Assembly (NCBI GenBank): GCA_944384505.1
Contig: CALWTQ010000022.1
Location: forward strand, 1 to 50,011
Direction: 5' to 3'
DNA: 50,011 bases
From: an uncultured Mediterraneibacter sp.
GTDB taxonomy: Bacteria; Bacillota; Clostridia; Lachnospirales; Lachnospiraceae
Shown: piece after piece, positions 34,732 to 41,855 of the stretch
How positions within the stretch are numbered: the stretch's first letter is position 1
Layout of the letters: every line of letters begins with the position of its first letter
Program-made: the position numbers and the translations under genes
The notes under the pieces: generated by a model
The model's input: only the letters and a program-made list of their open reading frames with translations
What the model was told of the DNA's origin: nothing
The model's database searches: none

Positions 34732-35694
34732 TTAAAGTTCAAAAAAGGTTTTTGGCGTGCGAATCAGGAACTGATCAAAATCATCCTGAGTCATTCCCAG
34801 TTTCCTGAGTGCCGGCCATATATAATCAAATACATATGTATACTGATACTCCATGTCATCGTGATTTTCTTTATAAAAATCATCCCATGTTCCGCCAAAA
34901 ATATTCAGGCTGTCTCTTCCATCCATAAAGCACATACAGTCATGGCTCACCACAATCTGGTCTCTGTATCCTCTGTCACATAATTCTTTAAGAACTTTTA
35001 CCCTCACCGCAAGAGGCTGGATTGTATCGATGCTAAACCGGTCAAGTCCTATATAACTGCCCCGCCGTGCTACCTTCTCAATATAATCCACATCATCCAG
35101 ATCGCCCAGATGACCAATCACACATTTTCTCAGATCAACCCCTTCTGACTCAAATATATCCTGCTGCTCATACCCGGAATGTCCAATCGAATGAGTAATA
35201 ATCGGCAGGCCAGTCTCACGATGCACCCTGGATATAATACGGAGCATTCTTTCATCATTTTTATCAATATGATCTTTGTGTGTTGCACATTTAATAACCC
35301 CCGCCTTTATATTGGTACCTTCAATCCCCTGCTCAGCTTCGCGTATAAATAATCCGGCTATATAATCCGGATCCTTGTACAGATGCCATCCATAGTCATT
35401 TCCATAAATCCCAGTACAGGCAATCACATTTACACCGGATTTTTCCGACACCTCTTTAATCATTCCAATATCACGTCCCAGATCCAGAGGTGTAACATCA
35501 ACCATTGTATCAATTCCTCTGTTTTTAGCTTTTTTATACTGACCTACGGCATAATCAATAAACTGGCTGCGATTCAGCCAGTCGGGAAATGCCTTCCACG
35601 CATTCGCATCTACTGTTCCCAAATGTTCATGCATTAAAGTCATTCCTAGCTTTTCCGTATCAAGAATTCCTGTTACCGAGTTAATGGATCCCAT
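34732..35694 (-). CDS. phosphotriesterase-family metal-dependent hydrolase (possible sugar lactonase)
   Basis: This 320-residue amidohydrolase-superfamily protein has the full binuclear metal site of the phosphotriesterase family: H22 and H24 in MHEHLG, bridging lysine K135 in GVIKCAT, H168 in ITHSIGHSG, H195 in IGHLGDLDD and D252 in SHDC. Characterised bacterial relatives include lactonases that open sugar lactones and phospho-lactones. AGGAGG sits six bases before the ATG at 35694; a start six codons earlier overlaps that site. It is the first gene of the ABC operon and is followed by a dehydrogenase 17 bases later, which fits oxidation to a lactone and hydrolysis (inference). Confidence 0.9.
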   Translation of the reverse strand: MGSINSVTGILDTEKLGMTLMHEHLGTVDANAWKAFPDWLNRSQFIDYAVGQYKKAKNRGIDTMVDVTPLDLGRDIGMIKEVSEKSGVNVIACTGIYGNDYGWHLYKDPDYIAGLFIREAEQGIEGTNIKAGVIKCATHKDHIDKNDERMLRIISRVHRETGLPIITHSIGHSGYEQQDIFESEGVDLRKCVIGHLGDLDDVDYIEKVARRGSYIGLDRFSIDTIQPLAVRVKVLKELCDRGYRDQIVVSHDCMCFMDGRDSLNIFGGTWDDFYKENHDDMEYQYTYVFDYIWPALRKLGMTQDDFDQFLIRTPKTFFEL

Positions 35695-35741
35695 TTTTTT
35701 ACCTCCTGACATTCTTATTTCAATGTTTTAAACTTTGTTAT

Positions 35742-35770
35742 ATGTTACCACATTGTATTTTAATTGTCAA
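35742..35770 (-). promoter_or_regulatory. promoter of the phosphotriesterase-ABC operon
   Basis: On the minus strand TTGACA (35765-35770), 17 bases, TAACAT (35742-35747). The spacer contains AATACAATG, the complement of the island motif. Six genes down to 29069 follow with gaps of at most 22 bases. Confidence 0.8.
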
Positions 35771-35813
35771 TCAAGTTTGTTGATTATTAGCATTTATTTG
35801 TTATATTTAATGT

Positions 35814-35842
35814 TTGACTTTGTATTATTTTTGTATTATTAT
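35814..35842 (+). promoter_or_regulatory. promoter of the TIM-barrel isomerase gene
   Basis: TTGACT (35814-35819), 17 bases, TATTAT (35837-35842). The spacer is made of two TTGTATTAT copies starting at 35820 and 35831, 11 bases apart, the same spacing as in the array at 25796/25807. Confidence 0.8.
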
Positions 35843-35864
35843 TGTCTAGAAAGGAGGTTCGATT

Positions 35865-36698
35865 ATGGAAAATCACTATGGCATTTGCGAATGGGCTTTT
35901 CCTGTTTCCGGCCCATTGTCCATTCGCCTTGCATCACTTGCCGGTTTTGAGGGAATACAATTGGGTGAATGCGGAGGGCTCCCCTATCATTTCCCCCTTT
36001 GTCAGCCGTATGTACAAAACTCATATCTGGAGGCAGCCAGACAGTATAACATCATTCTGCATTCACTTAATCTCGGTTCCCTGCTGCAGTCCGGGGATAT
36101 TTTTTATGCTTCGGAAACTGCCAGAGGCGACAATGCGGACCTTAGCATCCGAAAAGGAATTGAGGCAGCTCATGCGATGGGAATCAAAAAAATCGTCATC
36201 ACCGTAAGTCCCGATTCAGAGTCTGCTTACAGAAACGCGTTATTCCATCTTAAATATGCCTGGACTCACGCAGAAATATATGATATCAAAATTGTTGTTG
36301 AAACCAATCTTCCTCCTGCCGGAATCCGGAGGCTTTTAGAAGAGTGCAAAAATAAGATAAGTTTATGTATGGACACATTAAACCCTTTTAGATTCCACAG
36401 CGGGTCTCCCATCAATTTGATCCGCTCGTTTCACCCCGGCATTGATCACTATCATCTAAAAGACAGCATTTCCTGCCTTTTCCGCCCTGATCAGCGCGGA
36501 TGTGTCCTGCTTGGTTCCGGAGACGCGGATTATCCGGCTGTATCTGAGGAAATTAAAAAAACCGGCTATACCGGCTGGTTTTTTTCGGAAAACTACTATT
36601 ATCTTTCACCTTTGAATCAGAATGGAGATTTCCTGGAATATGCAAAAAAAGATTTATGCACACTGCATACAACATTTGAGAATGCATTCGGACGGTAA
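35865..36698 (+). CDS. sugar phosphate isomerase/epimerase-like TIM barrel
   Basis: This 277-residue protein matches the xylose-isomerase-like TIM-barrel superfamily. Typical elements are the opening GICEWAFP, IILHSLNLG, the metal-ligand strand IVVETNLPP with a glutamate, CMDTLNPF with an aspartate, and HYHLKDS with histidines, then LGSGDADYP. Members isomerise or epimerise sugars, inositols or hydroxy-acids. AAGGAGG lies before the ATG at 35865. It diverges from the phosphotriesterase-family gene and uses the promoter at 35814-35842. The 24-bp repeated sequence discussed in the findings lies within its 3' third. Confidence 0.9.
   Translation: MENHYGICEWAFPVSGPLSIRLASLAGFEGIQLGECGGLPYHFPLCQPYVQNSYLEAARQYNIILHSLNLGSLLQSGDIFYASETARGDNADLSIRKGIEAAHAMGIKKIVITVSPDSESAYRNALFHLKYAWTHAEIYDIKIVVETNLPPAGIRRLLEECKNKISLCMDTLNPFRFHSGSPINLIRSFHPGIDHYHLKDSISCLFRPDQRGCVLLGSGDADYPAVSEEIKKTGYTGWFFSENYYYLSPLNQNGDFLEYAKKDLCTLHTTFENAFGR
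36476..36499. repeat. 24-bp repeated sequence, copy inside the isomerase gene
   Basis: CCTTTT followed by CCGCCCTGATCAGCGCGG is identical to 40865-40888. The 18-base core is a palindrome with one mismatched position pair around CTGATCAG. Here it encodes part of LFRPDQRG. Confidence 0.7.
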
Positions 36699-36719
36699 AA
36701 ACTTTACATAAAATAGTAA

Positions 36720-36775
36720 TGGCAGGTGATTCAAAGGATCTTTCTCCCCAAATCACCCGCCAGGATTCTTTCCGT
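36720..36775. terminator. probable bidirectional hairpin between convergent genes
   Basis: TGGCAGGTGATT (36720-36731) pairs with AATCACCCGCCA (36751-36762) with one mismatch. Tails are only moderately T-rich on both strands, so termination is likely but not certain. Confidence 0.6.
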
Positions 36776-36815
36776 TGACATTATAACTTTTTCATTTTAT
36801 CCTGCTCCCTATCCC

Positions 36816-38465
36816 TCAGACAGCAAGATCATCATCTCTTAGAAACATCACTGCCTCATACGGTCTCAGCGTCAGATTGTCCGTTGATACATCTTCATTA
36901 TAATTGGAAAGTATACAACGGCAGTCCGCCGGGATCTCCATCGGCACCGGCACTGCTTTCTCAAAATAATTGCAGAATACATAGAGTTCCTGCCCGCAGC
37001 CGGTTCTCTTATATGCCAGGATGCTGTCATGATCCTCCAGCAGCGCCTCGAACTTTCCTTCGGCAATCACCGGCACGCTCTTGCGAAGCCGGATCAGCTC
37101 CCGGTAATACTGGAAGATCGAGTCTTTGTCTTCGTGATCCATGGTGTTGATCTCACGGTAATTATCAATCACCGGAATCCATGGCTCTCCTGTGGTAAAT
37201 CCGGCGTTGGGTCTGTCATCCCACTGCATGGGAGTCCGGGAATTATCCCTGGATTTTCTGCGCAGGATCTCGTACACTTCTTCTTCGGACTTGCCTTCCT
37301 GTTTCAGGATATTGAAATAGTTCAGAGTCTCAATATCGCGGTACTGGCTGATATCGGTAAAACCTGCGTTGGTCATTCCGATTTCTTCTCCCTGATAAAT
37401 GTACGGAGTTCCCTCCAGCCCGTGGATGGTGGTCGCCAGCATTTTGGCGGATTTCACGCGGTATTTTCCCTCGTCACCGATTCGTGAGACGATCCTTGGC
37501 TGATCGTGGTTGTACCAGAAGAGCGCGTTCCAGCCGCCGCCCTTTTCCATCTCCCTCTGCCATGTAAAGAGATTGGTTTTCAGGTCATGGAATCGGAAAG
37601 GCTGAATCTCCCACTTGTTTCCCGAAGGATAATCAATGCGCAGATGATGGAAGCTGAAAATCATGGACAGTTCTTCGGACTCCGGATTCGAGTAGCGGAT
37701 GCTGTTCTCCAGTGTAGTGGAGGACATCTCCCCTACCGTAATCATATCCTCATATTTTCCAAAAGTCTCCCGGTTCATCTCCCGGAGGAATTCATGAATC
37801 CTCGGACCATCCGTGTAGAACTTCCTGCCATTGCCCTCCAGATCATCCTCATAGGCCTGCTTGGAGATCAGATTGATCACGTCAAACCGGAATCCCTTCA
37901 CGCCTTTTTCGATCCAGAAGTCCAGGATATCATAGCAGGCGCGCCTTACGTTCGGGTTCTCCCAGTTCAGATCCGCCTGTGTCACATGAAACAGATGGAG
38001 ATAATACTCGTCCGTCTGCGGCAGATAGCTCCATGCGCTTCCTCCGAAATTCGACACCCAGTTCGTGGGCGGAAGCCCGTTCTTTCCCTTCCGGAAAATG
38101 AAGAAGTCTCTGTAGTACGGGTCTCCTGCCAGCGCTTTCTGAAACCACGCATGTTTCGTAGAACAGTGGTTGAACACCATGTCCACCATAAGGTAGATTT
38201 CTCTTTTCGCAGCCTCTCTCACCAGTTCTTCAAAATCCTCCATGGTCCCGTACATGGGATCGATATTGCGGTAATCCGCAATATCGTATCCGTTATCGTT
38301 CTGAGGCGAGACAAAGAACGGAGTAATCCAGAGGTAGTCCACACCCAGTTCCTTTATGTAATCCAGACGGCTGGTGATTCCTTTCAGATCGCCGATTCCA
38401 TCCCCGTTGGTATCCTGAAAGGATTTCGGGTAGATCTGATATACAACTTTATTACCTAGATTCAT
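36816..38465 (-). CDS. treA: trehalose-6-phosphate hydrolase (GH13)
   Basis: This 549-residue GH13 glycosidase has the nucleophile D195 in GFRFDVINL, the acid/base E246 in TVGEMSS, and the transition-state D321 in WYNHDQPR; the N-terminus VVYQIYPKSFQDTNGDG is standard for the oligo-1,6-glucosidase/TreC group. Sequence alone does not separate these two activities. The gene lies 19 bases after a trehalose-type PTS transporter and near a TreR-like regulator, which favours cleavage of trehalose 6-phosphate to glucose and glucose 6-phosphate. AGGAGTGG precedes the ATG at 38465. Confidence 0.92.
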   Translation of the reverse strand: MNLGNKVVYQIYPKSFQDTNGDGIGDLKGITSRLDYIKELGVDYLWITPFFVSPQNDNGYDIADYRNIDPMYGTMEDFEELVREAAKREIYLMVDMVFNHCSTKHAWFQKALAGDPYYRDFFIFRKGKNGLPPTNWVSNFGGSAWSYLPQTDEYYLHLFHVTQADLNWENPNVRRACYDILDFWIEKGVKGFRFDVINLISKQAYEDDLEGNGRKFYTDGPRIHEFLREMNRETFGKYEDMITVGEMSSTTLENSIRYSNPESEELSMIFSFHHLRIDYPSGNKWEIQPFRFHDLKTNLFTWQREMEKGGGWNALFWYNHDQPRIVSRIGDEGKYRVKSAKMLATTIHGLEGTPYIYQGEEIGMTNAGFTDISQYRDIETLNYFNILKQEGKSEEEVYEILRRKSRDNSRTPMQWDDRPNAGFTTGEPWIPVIDNYREINTMDHEDKDSIFQYYRELIRLRKSVPVIAEGKFEALLEDHDSILAYKRTGCGQELYVFCNYFEKAVPVPMEIPADCRCILSNYNEDVSTDNLTLRPYEAVMFLRDDDLAV

Positions 38466-38484
38466 GCTCTTCCACTCCTGTCTT

Positions 38485-39918
38485 TTATTTATTGCCGTAG
38501 TCTTTCAGTTTTGTCCTGGACAGAACGACCGTAATAATAAATGTAAGCACAATATCAATCACAATGCACAGAATATATACCGGTATCTTATCCCCTCGCA
38601 TGGACAGGAACGCCGGAAGCCCGCCGACGCCTACGCTGTTCGCGATCACGCCGAACAGTCTGGAAATAATACCCATGATTCCGCTGGCGATCATGGCGCC
38701 GATAAACGGATAGAGGTATTTCAGGTTTACACCGAACATGGCCGGCTCCGTAACTCCAAGGTATCCTGAGATGAAGGACGGAATACCTACTTCTTTGATC
38801 TTCGCGTCCTGTCTGTTTACAAATACAAATGCCATAACCGCTGTCGCCTGGGCGATGTTGCTCAGCGCAACAACCGGGAATGTGTAGATTCCGCCCATTG
38901 TGGCAACTGTCTGAAGGTCAATCGGAAGCATGGAGTGATGCAGTCCCGTGATGACAAGCAGCGGGTAAAGCAGACCGTAGATTCCGCTGAACAGCCACGC
39001 AAAGGAGGAACTGAATCCGGCCATGATGATTCCTGCAAGTCCGTCACCGAGCATACGTCCGAAAGGTCCGATCACCGTATGCGCCAGAAGAACAGACGGT
39101 ACGAGAGAGCAGAACGGAACAACGATCATGGAGATCACTTCCGGAACATGCTTCTTCAGGAACCGGTAGATAACCGCGAATACAAGTCCTACAAGGATCG
39201 CGGGAATTACCTGTGACTGATAGCCTACCATGTTAATGTGAAATGCTCCGAAATCCCAGTATTTTACAGCTTCGCCGGCCTCAACCGCCGACACATAGTC
39301 GCTGGCTGACATCAGCTGCGGAGACACCAGCGTGATTCCAAGAACAATACCCAGCATCTGATCCACGTTCATCTTCTTGCACACAGACCAGGTGATCCCC
39401 ACCGGCAGGAAGGTAAAGATCGCCTCACCGATCAGCCAGAGGAAATCATAGGTTCCTTTCCAGAACTGGTACACGTCTGTAATAGACTTGGTTCCATCCT
39501 CCAGAAGCTTGATATCTCCGATCACGTTTCGGAAGCCGAGGATCAGACCACCTACGATGATGGCCGGGATAATCGGCGCGAAAATCTCAGCCAGGTTCGC
39601 CACCGCTCTCTGAAGAAGGTTCATATTGCCTTTTGCCGCCTTCTTTGCTTCCTGTTTGTCCACACCGTCCATGTTGCTGACAGCAACAAACTCATCATAA
39701 AACAGGGATACTTTATTTCCGATAATTACCTGAAACTGTCCGCCCTGAGTGAAACTTCCCTTTACACAGGAGAGTTCCTCGATCCCTTTTACATCCGCCT
39801 TCTTGTCGTCTGCCAGTACAAACCGCATCCTGGTCGCACAGTGCGTAAAAGATACGATATTCTCTCTTCCTCCGATGAGCTCAAGCATCTTTTTCGCGTC
39901 ATTTGTAAATTCTGACAT
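38485..39918 (-). CDS. treP: trehalose-type PTS enzyme IIBC
   Basis: This 477-residue PTS protein starts with an EIIB domain whose phosphorylated cysteine is C27 in SFTHCATRMRF, followed by an EIIC membrane domain with about ten helices and the conserved ITEP-like motif GVTEPAMFGVNLKY. The length and lack of an EIIA domain match trehalose EIIBC, which borrows the glucose EIIA. It should import trehalose as trehalose 6-phosphate. AGAGGTG precedes the ATG at 39918. The upstream promoter carries two TATACGTAT operator-like sites. Confidence 0.93.
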   Translation of the reverse strand: MSEFTNDAKKMLELIGGRENIVSFTHCATRMRFVLADDKKADVKGIEELSCVKGSFTQGGQFQVIIGNKVSLFYDEFVAVSNMDGVDKQEAKKAAKGNMNLLQRAVANLAEIFAPIIPAIIVGGLILGFRNVIGDIKLLEDGTKSITDVYQFWKGTYDFLWLIGEAIFTFLPVGITWSVCKKMNVDQMLGIVLGITLVSPQLMSASDYVSAVEAGEAVKYWDFGAFHINMVGYQSQVIPAILVGLVFAVIYRFLKKHVPEVISMIVVPFCSLVPSVLLAHTVIGPFGRMLGDGLAGIIMAGFSSSFAWLFSGIYGLLYPLLVITGLHHSMLPIDLQTVATMGGIYTFPVVALSNIAQATAVMAFVFVNRQDAKIKEVGIPSFISGYLGVTEPAMFGVNLKYLYPFIGAMIASGIMGIISRLFGVIANSVGVGGLPAFLSMRGDKIPVYILCIVIDIVLTFIITVVLSRTKLKDYGNK

Positions 39919-39948
39919 TTTTTACACCTCTCTCATATTCTTTTCAAC

Positions 39949-39999
39949 TTATACGTATATGTTTGACTACAAGTTATCATATACGTATTTGTTGGTCAA
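39949..39999 (-). promoter_or_regulatory. treP-treA promoter with two TreR-type operators
   Basis: On the minus strand TTGACC (39994-39999), 17 bases, TAACTT (39971-39976). TATACGTAT occurs within the spacer (39980-39988) and again downstream of the start (39950-39959, TATACGTATA). Centres are about 30 bp apart, near three helical turns. Confidence 0.75.
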
Positions 40000-40011
40000 T
40001 AGATTTTGCCG

Positions 40012-40045
40012 AAAAAAAGAGCGCCAACATCACTTTTGGCGCTCT
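40012..40045 (-). terminator. terminator of treR
   Basis: AGAGCGCCAA (40018-40027) and TTGGCGCTCT (40036-40045) form a perfect 10-bp stem with an eight-base loop; seven T follow on the minus strand. Confidence 0.93.
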
Positions 40046-40061
40046 GCATAAATTCGGGCTA

Positions 40062-40769
40062 TTATCTTTGTGCAACTCCAACAAACCTGAAGTGATCCGG
40101 TCTGTGTCTTGACTCTGTATACTGAAATAAAACCTCATCCTTCGTATACGTATAACTTTTCGTAACCACTACAAGTCCGTACTCTCCCAGATCCAGATAT
40201 TTCCTGTCTTTCTCCGTGGCATTCTGAACGAAGATCTCCTTTGTGGCATATCCGATCTGAAGCCCCTGCTCCTTTTCCAGATACTCATACACTGAATCAC
40301 GGCAGGCGCGAAGAGGCAGGTTCGGCACGATACTCCGGCGGAAATAATCGTGGTCGATAATCACCCGTTCCCCCTCAATCTCCCTGACACGAAGCAGATC
40401 ATAGACCTCCTGTTCCTCGTCATCTCCGAAAAGATCCATAATGGTTTCCCCGTCCGAGAGGATCTCCAGGTTGATCACATCCGTCTTCGTCTTCCGGTTC
40501 AGGTGCGCGTTCAGTTCCTTAAAGCTGGCGATCTTCTCAAAGGGAAACGAGTAGGCGCCCCTGCCGGAAACCGTCGCAACCTTGCCTCTGGCTTTCTGGA
40601 TATACCCCTGATTCTCCAGCATGCCCAGGGCTTTCCTGACCGTGTCCCGGGAGACCTGATAACGCTCCATGAGCTCTCCCTCCGCCGGAAGATCCTGCCC
40701 GATATCCAGCTCCCGATTCTCTATCTTTCTCTTCAGATCAGTATATACCTGTACGTATTTGCTCGCCAT
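40062..40769 (-). CDS. treR: trehalose operon repressor, GntR/UTRA type
   Basis: This 235-residue regulator has a winged helix (LPAEGELMERYQVSRDTVRK) and a UTRA domain; the SFPFEKIASFKELN stretch and the neighbouring PTS and hydrolase genes match TreR of Bacillota. It should bind trehalose 6-phosphate and release the tre promoter. The start at 40769 is chosen for GGGAGGAATT upstream; 21 further open codons lack a ribosome site. It has its own terminator at 40012-40045, so treP-treA is transcribed separately. Confidence 0.91.
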   Translation of the reverse strand: MASKYVQVYTDLKRKIENRELDIGQDLPAEGELMERYQVSRDTVRKALGMLENQGYIQKARGKVATVSGRGAYSFPFEKIASFKELNAHLNRKTKTDVINLEILSDGETIMDLFGDDEEQEVYDLLRVREIEGERVIIDHDYFRRSIVPNLPLRACRDSVYEYLEKEQGLQIGYATKEIFVQNATEKDRKYLDLGEYGLVVVTKSYTYTKDEVLFQYTESRHRPDHFRFVGVAQR

Positions 40770-40864
40770 AATTCCTCCCGCTTTCCGTATAACTTCACTA
40801 ACAGTATATATCTGATGGCAGGGAGAATACAAGTTCCTTTTTCATAACCTTTGTTTTCATCTCT

Positions 40865-40888
40865 CCTTTTCCGCCCTGATCAGCGCGG
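40865..40888. repeat. 24-bp repeated sequence, intergenic copy
   Basis: Identical over 24 bases to 36476-36499, but here between treR and the end of the V-ATPase operon, outside any gene. Flanks beyond the 24 bases differ from the other copy. Confidence 0.7.
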
Positions 40889-40910
40889 CCACTAAGAGGT
40901 AAAGTAATAG

Positions 40911-40961
40911 AAAAAATCCGCAGAGCTGTTTGCCAGTCACTGGCAGACAACTCTGCGGATT
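40911..40961 (-). terminator. terminator of the V-ATPase operon
   Basis: AATCCGCAGAG (40915-40925) and CTCTGCGGATT (40951-40961) pair perfectly, with a further GTTTGCCAG/CTGGCAGAC stem inside carrying one mismatch. TTTTTT follows on the minus strand, seven bases after the ntpD stop region. Confidence 0.93.
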
Positions 40962-40967
40962 CAATTA

Positions 40968-41624
40968 CTACTTCTCACTGTAATGATGTGCTTCTTCCAG
41001 CATCATATCCTTCACCTTCATAAGTCGGATCTGAGTGCTTCGCTCATTTTCGTCCAGTTTCATTGTGATATACTTAATGCTTTCCTCCGTTTCCGGAATA
41101 ATCACATGTTCCAGCGCGTTTACGCGCCGTCTCGTCTTCTCAATTTCCGCTGCCATAAGCTGGCACGCCTTCTCCACTTCTGCAAGACGGATCATATCCG
41201 GCAGGACATCTGCGAGGGACTTTACCGCGCCGTCCAGATCACCGGATGTAAATGCAAATCCGTAGGAATAGATATCATTCTCATCCGCTGTCCTCGTCTT
41301 ATATTCAAAGGTCGGAATGTCCACACTCATAATATTCTTCTCGCCTGCTTCCAGGTAAACTTCCTGCTTGGGCGCCATAAGCGCCGTATTAAGAGCAGCC
41401 TCGGACATCCCGGCTTTGGCAATGACAAAGTTCCGGTTTGCAGACCTGATTCCCGCCTCAACTATTTTCCGCACTTCCATGTTCTCGCGGACAAGGTCAA
41501 GATACTGGCGCATCAGCTCATCACGCTTGTCTTTCAAAAGCTTGTGACCTCGGATCGCAGTGAGCCGCTTCTTCTTGAGACGGGTCAGCTCCATCCGGGT
41601 CGGATTCACCTGTTTCGCCGCCAA
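40968..41624 (-). CDS. ntpD: V-type ATPase subunit D (central shaft)
   Basis: This 218-residue coiled-coil protein forms the rotating shaft inside the A3B3 head. The opening VNPTRMELTRLKKKR is the family signature, and long heptad-rich helices at both ends support the call. The start codon is TTG at 41624: GGAGG lies seven bases upstream, and the conserved VNPTRMEL would be cut by the first in-frame ATG. It is the last gene of the operon, 231 bases after ntpB, with a large hairpin in that gap, and ends at the terminator at 40911-40961. Confidence 0.95.
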   Translation of the reverse strand: MAAKQVNPTRMELTRLKKKRLTAIRGHKLLKDKRDELMRQYLDLVRENMEVRKIVEAGIRSANRNFVIAKAGMSEAALNTALMAPKQEVYLEAGEKNIMSVDIPTFEYKTRTADENDIYSYGFAFTSGDLDGAVKSLADVLPDMIRLAEVEKACQLMAAEIEKTRRRVNALEHVIIPETEESIKYITMKLDENERSTQIRLMKVKDMMLEEAHHYSEK

Positions 41625-41781
41625 AACGCCACCTCCTTCATCGATTTATCTGAAAATTCCACTTTTCCCGCCCCTGAGGGCTTCCGGGACAGGCCCGCTG
41701 CGCTTACGCGCGCTCTCCGTCCGTTCTGCGGTGCAGTTCGATTCCGCTTCGCTCCATCTCACTGCGGGCTGTCCGCCCTAT

Positions 41782-41841
41782 GCGGCTGCAGGGAAAGCGC
41801 CTTTTGCAGACAAGTCTGCACGCCGCTTTCCCTGCAGCCGC
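41782..41841. repeat. large perfect hairpin in the ntpB-ntpD gap
   Basis: GCGGCTGCAGGGAAAGCG (41782-41799) and CGCTTTCCCTGCAGCCGC (41824-41841) are an 18-bp perfect inverted repeat; inside it TGCAGAC and GTCTGCA (41805-41820) form a second 7-bp stem. No T-run follows on either side, so it is not a standard terminator. The rest of the 231-bp gap (41625-41855) is GC-rich and has no supported gene. Confidence 0.85.
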
Positions 41842-41855
41842 GCACCGCGGAACTT

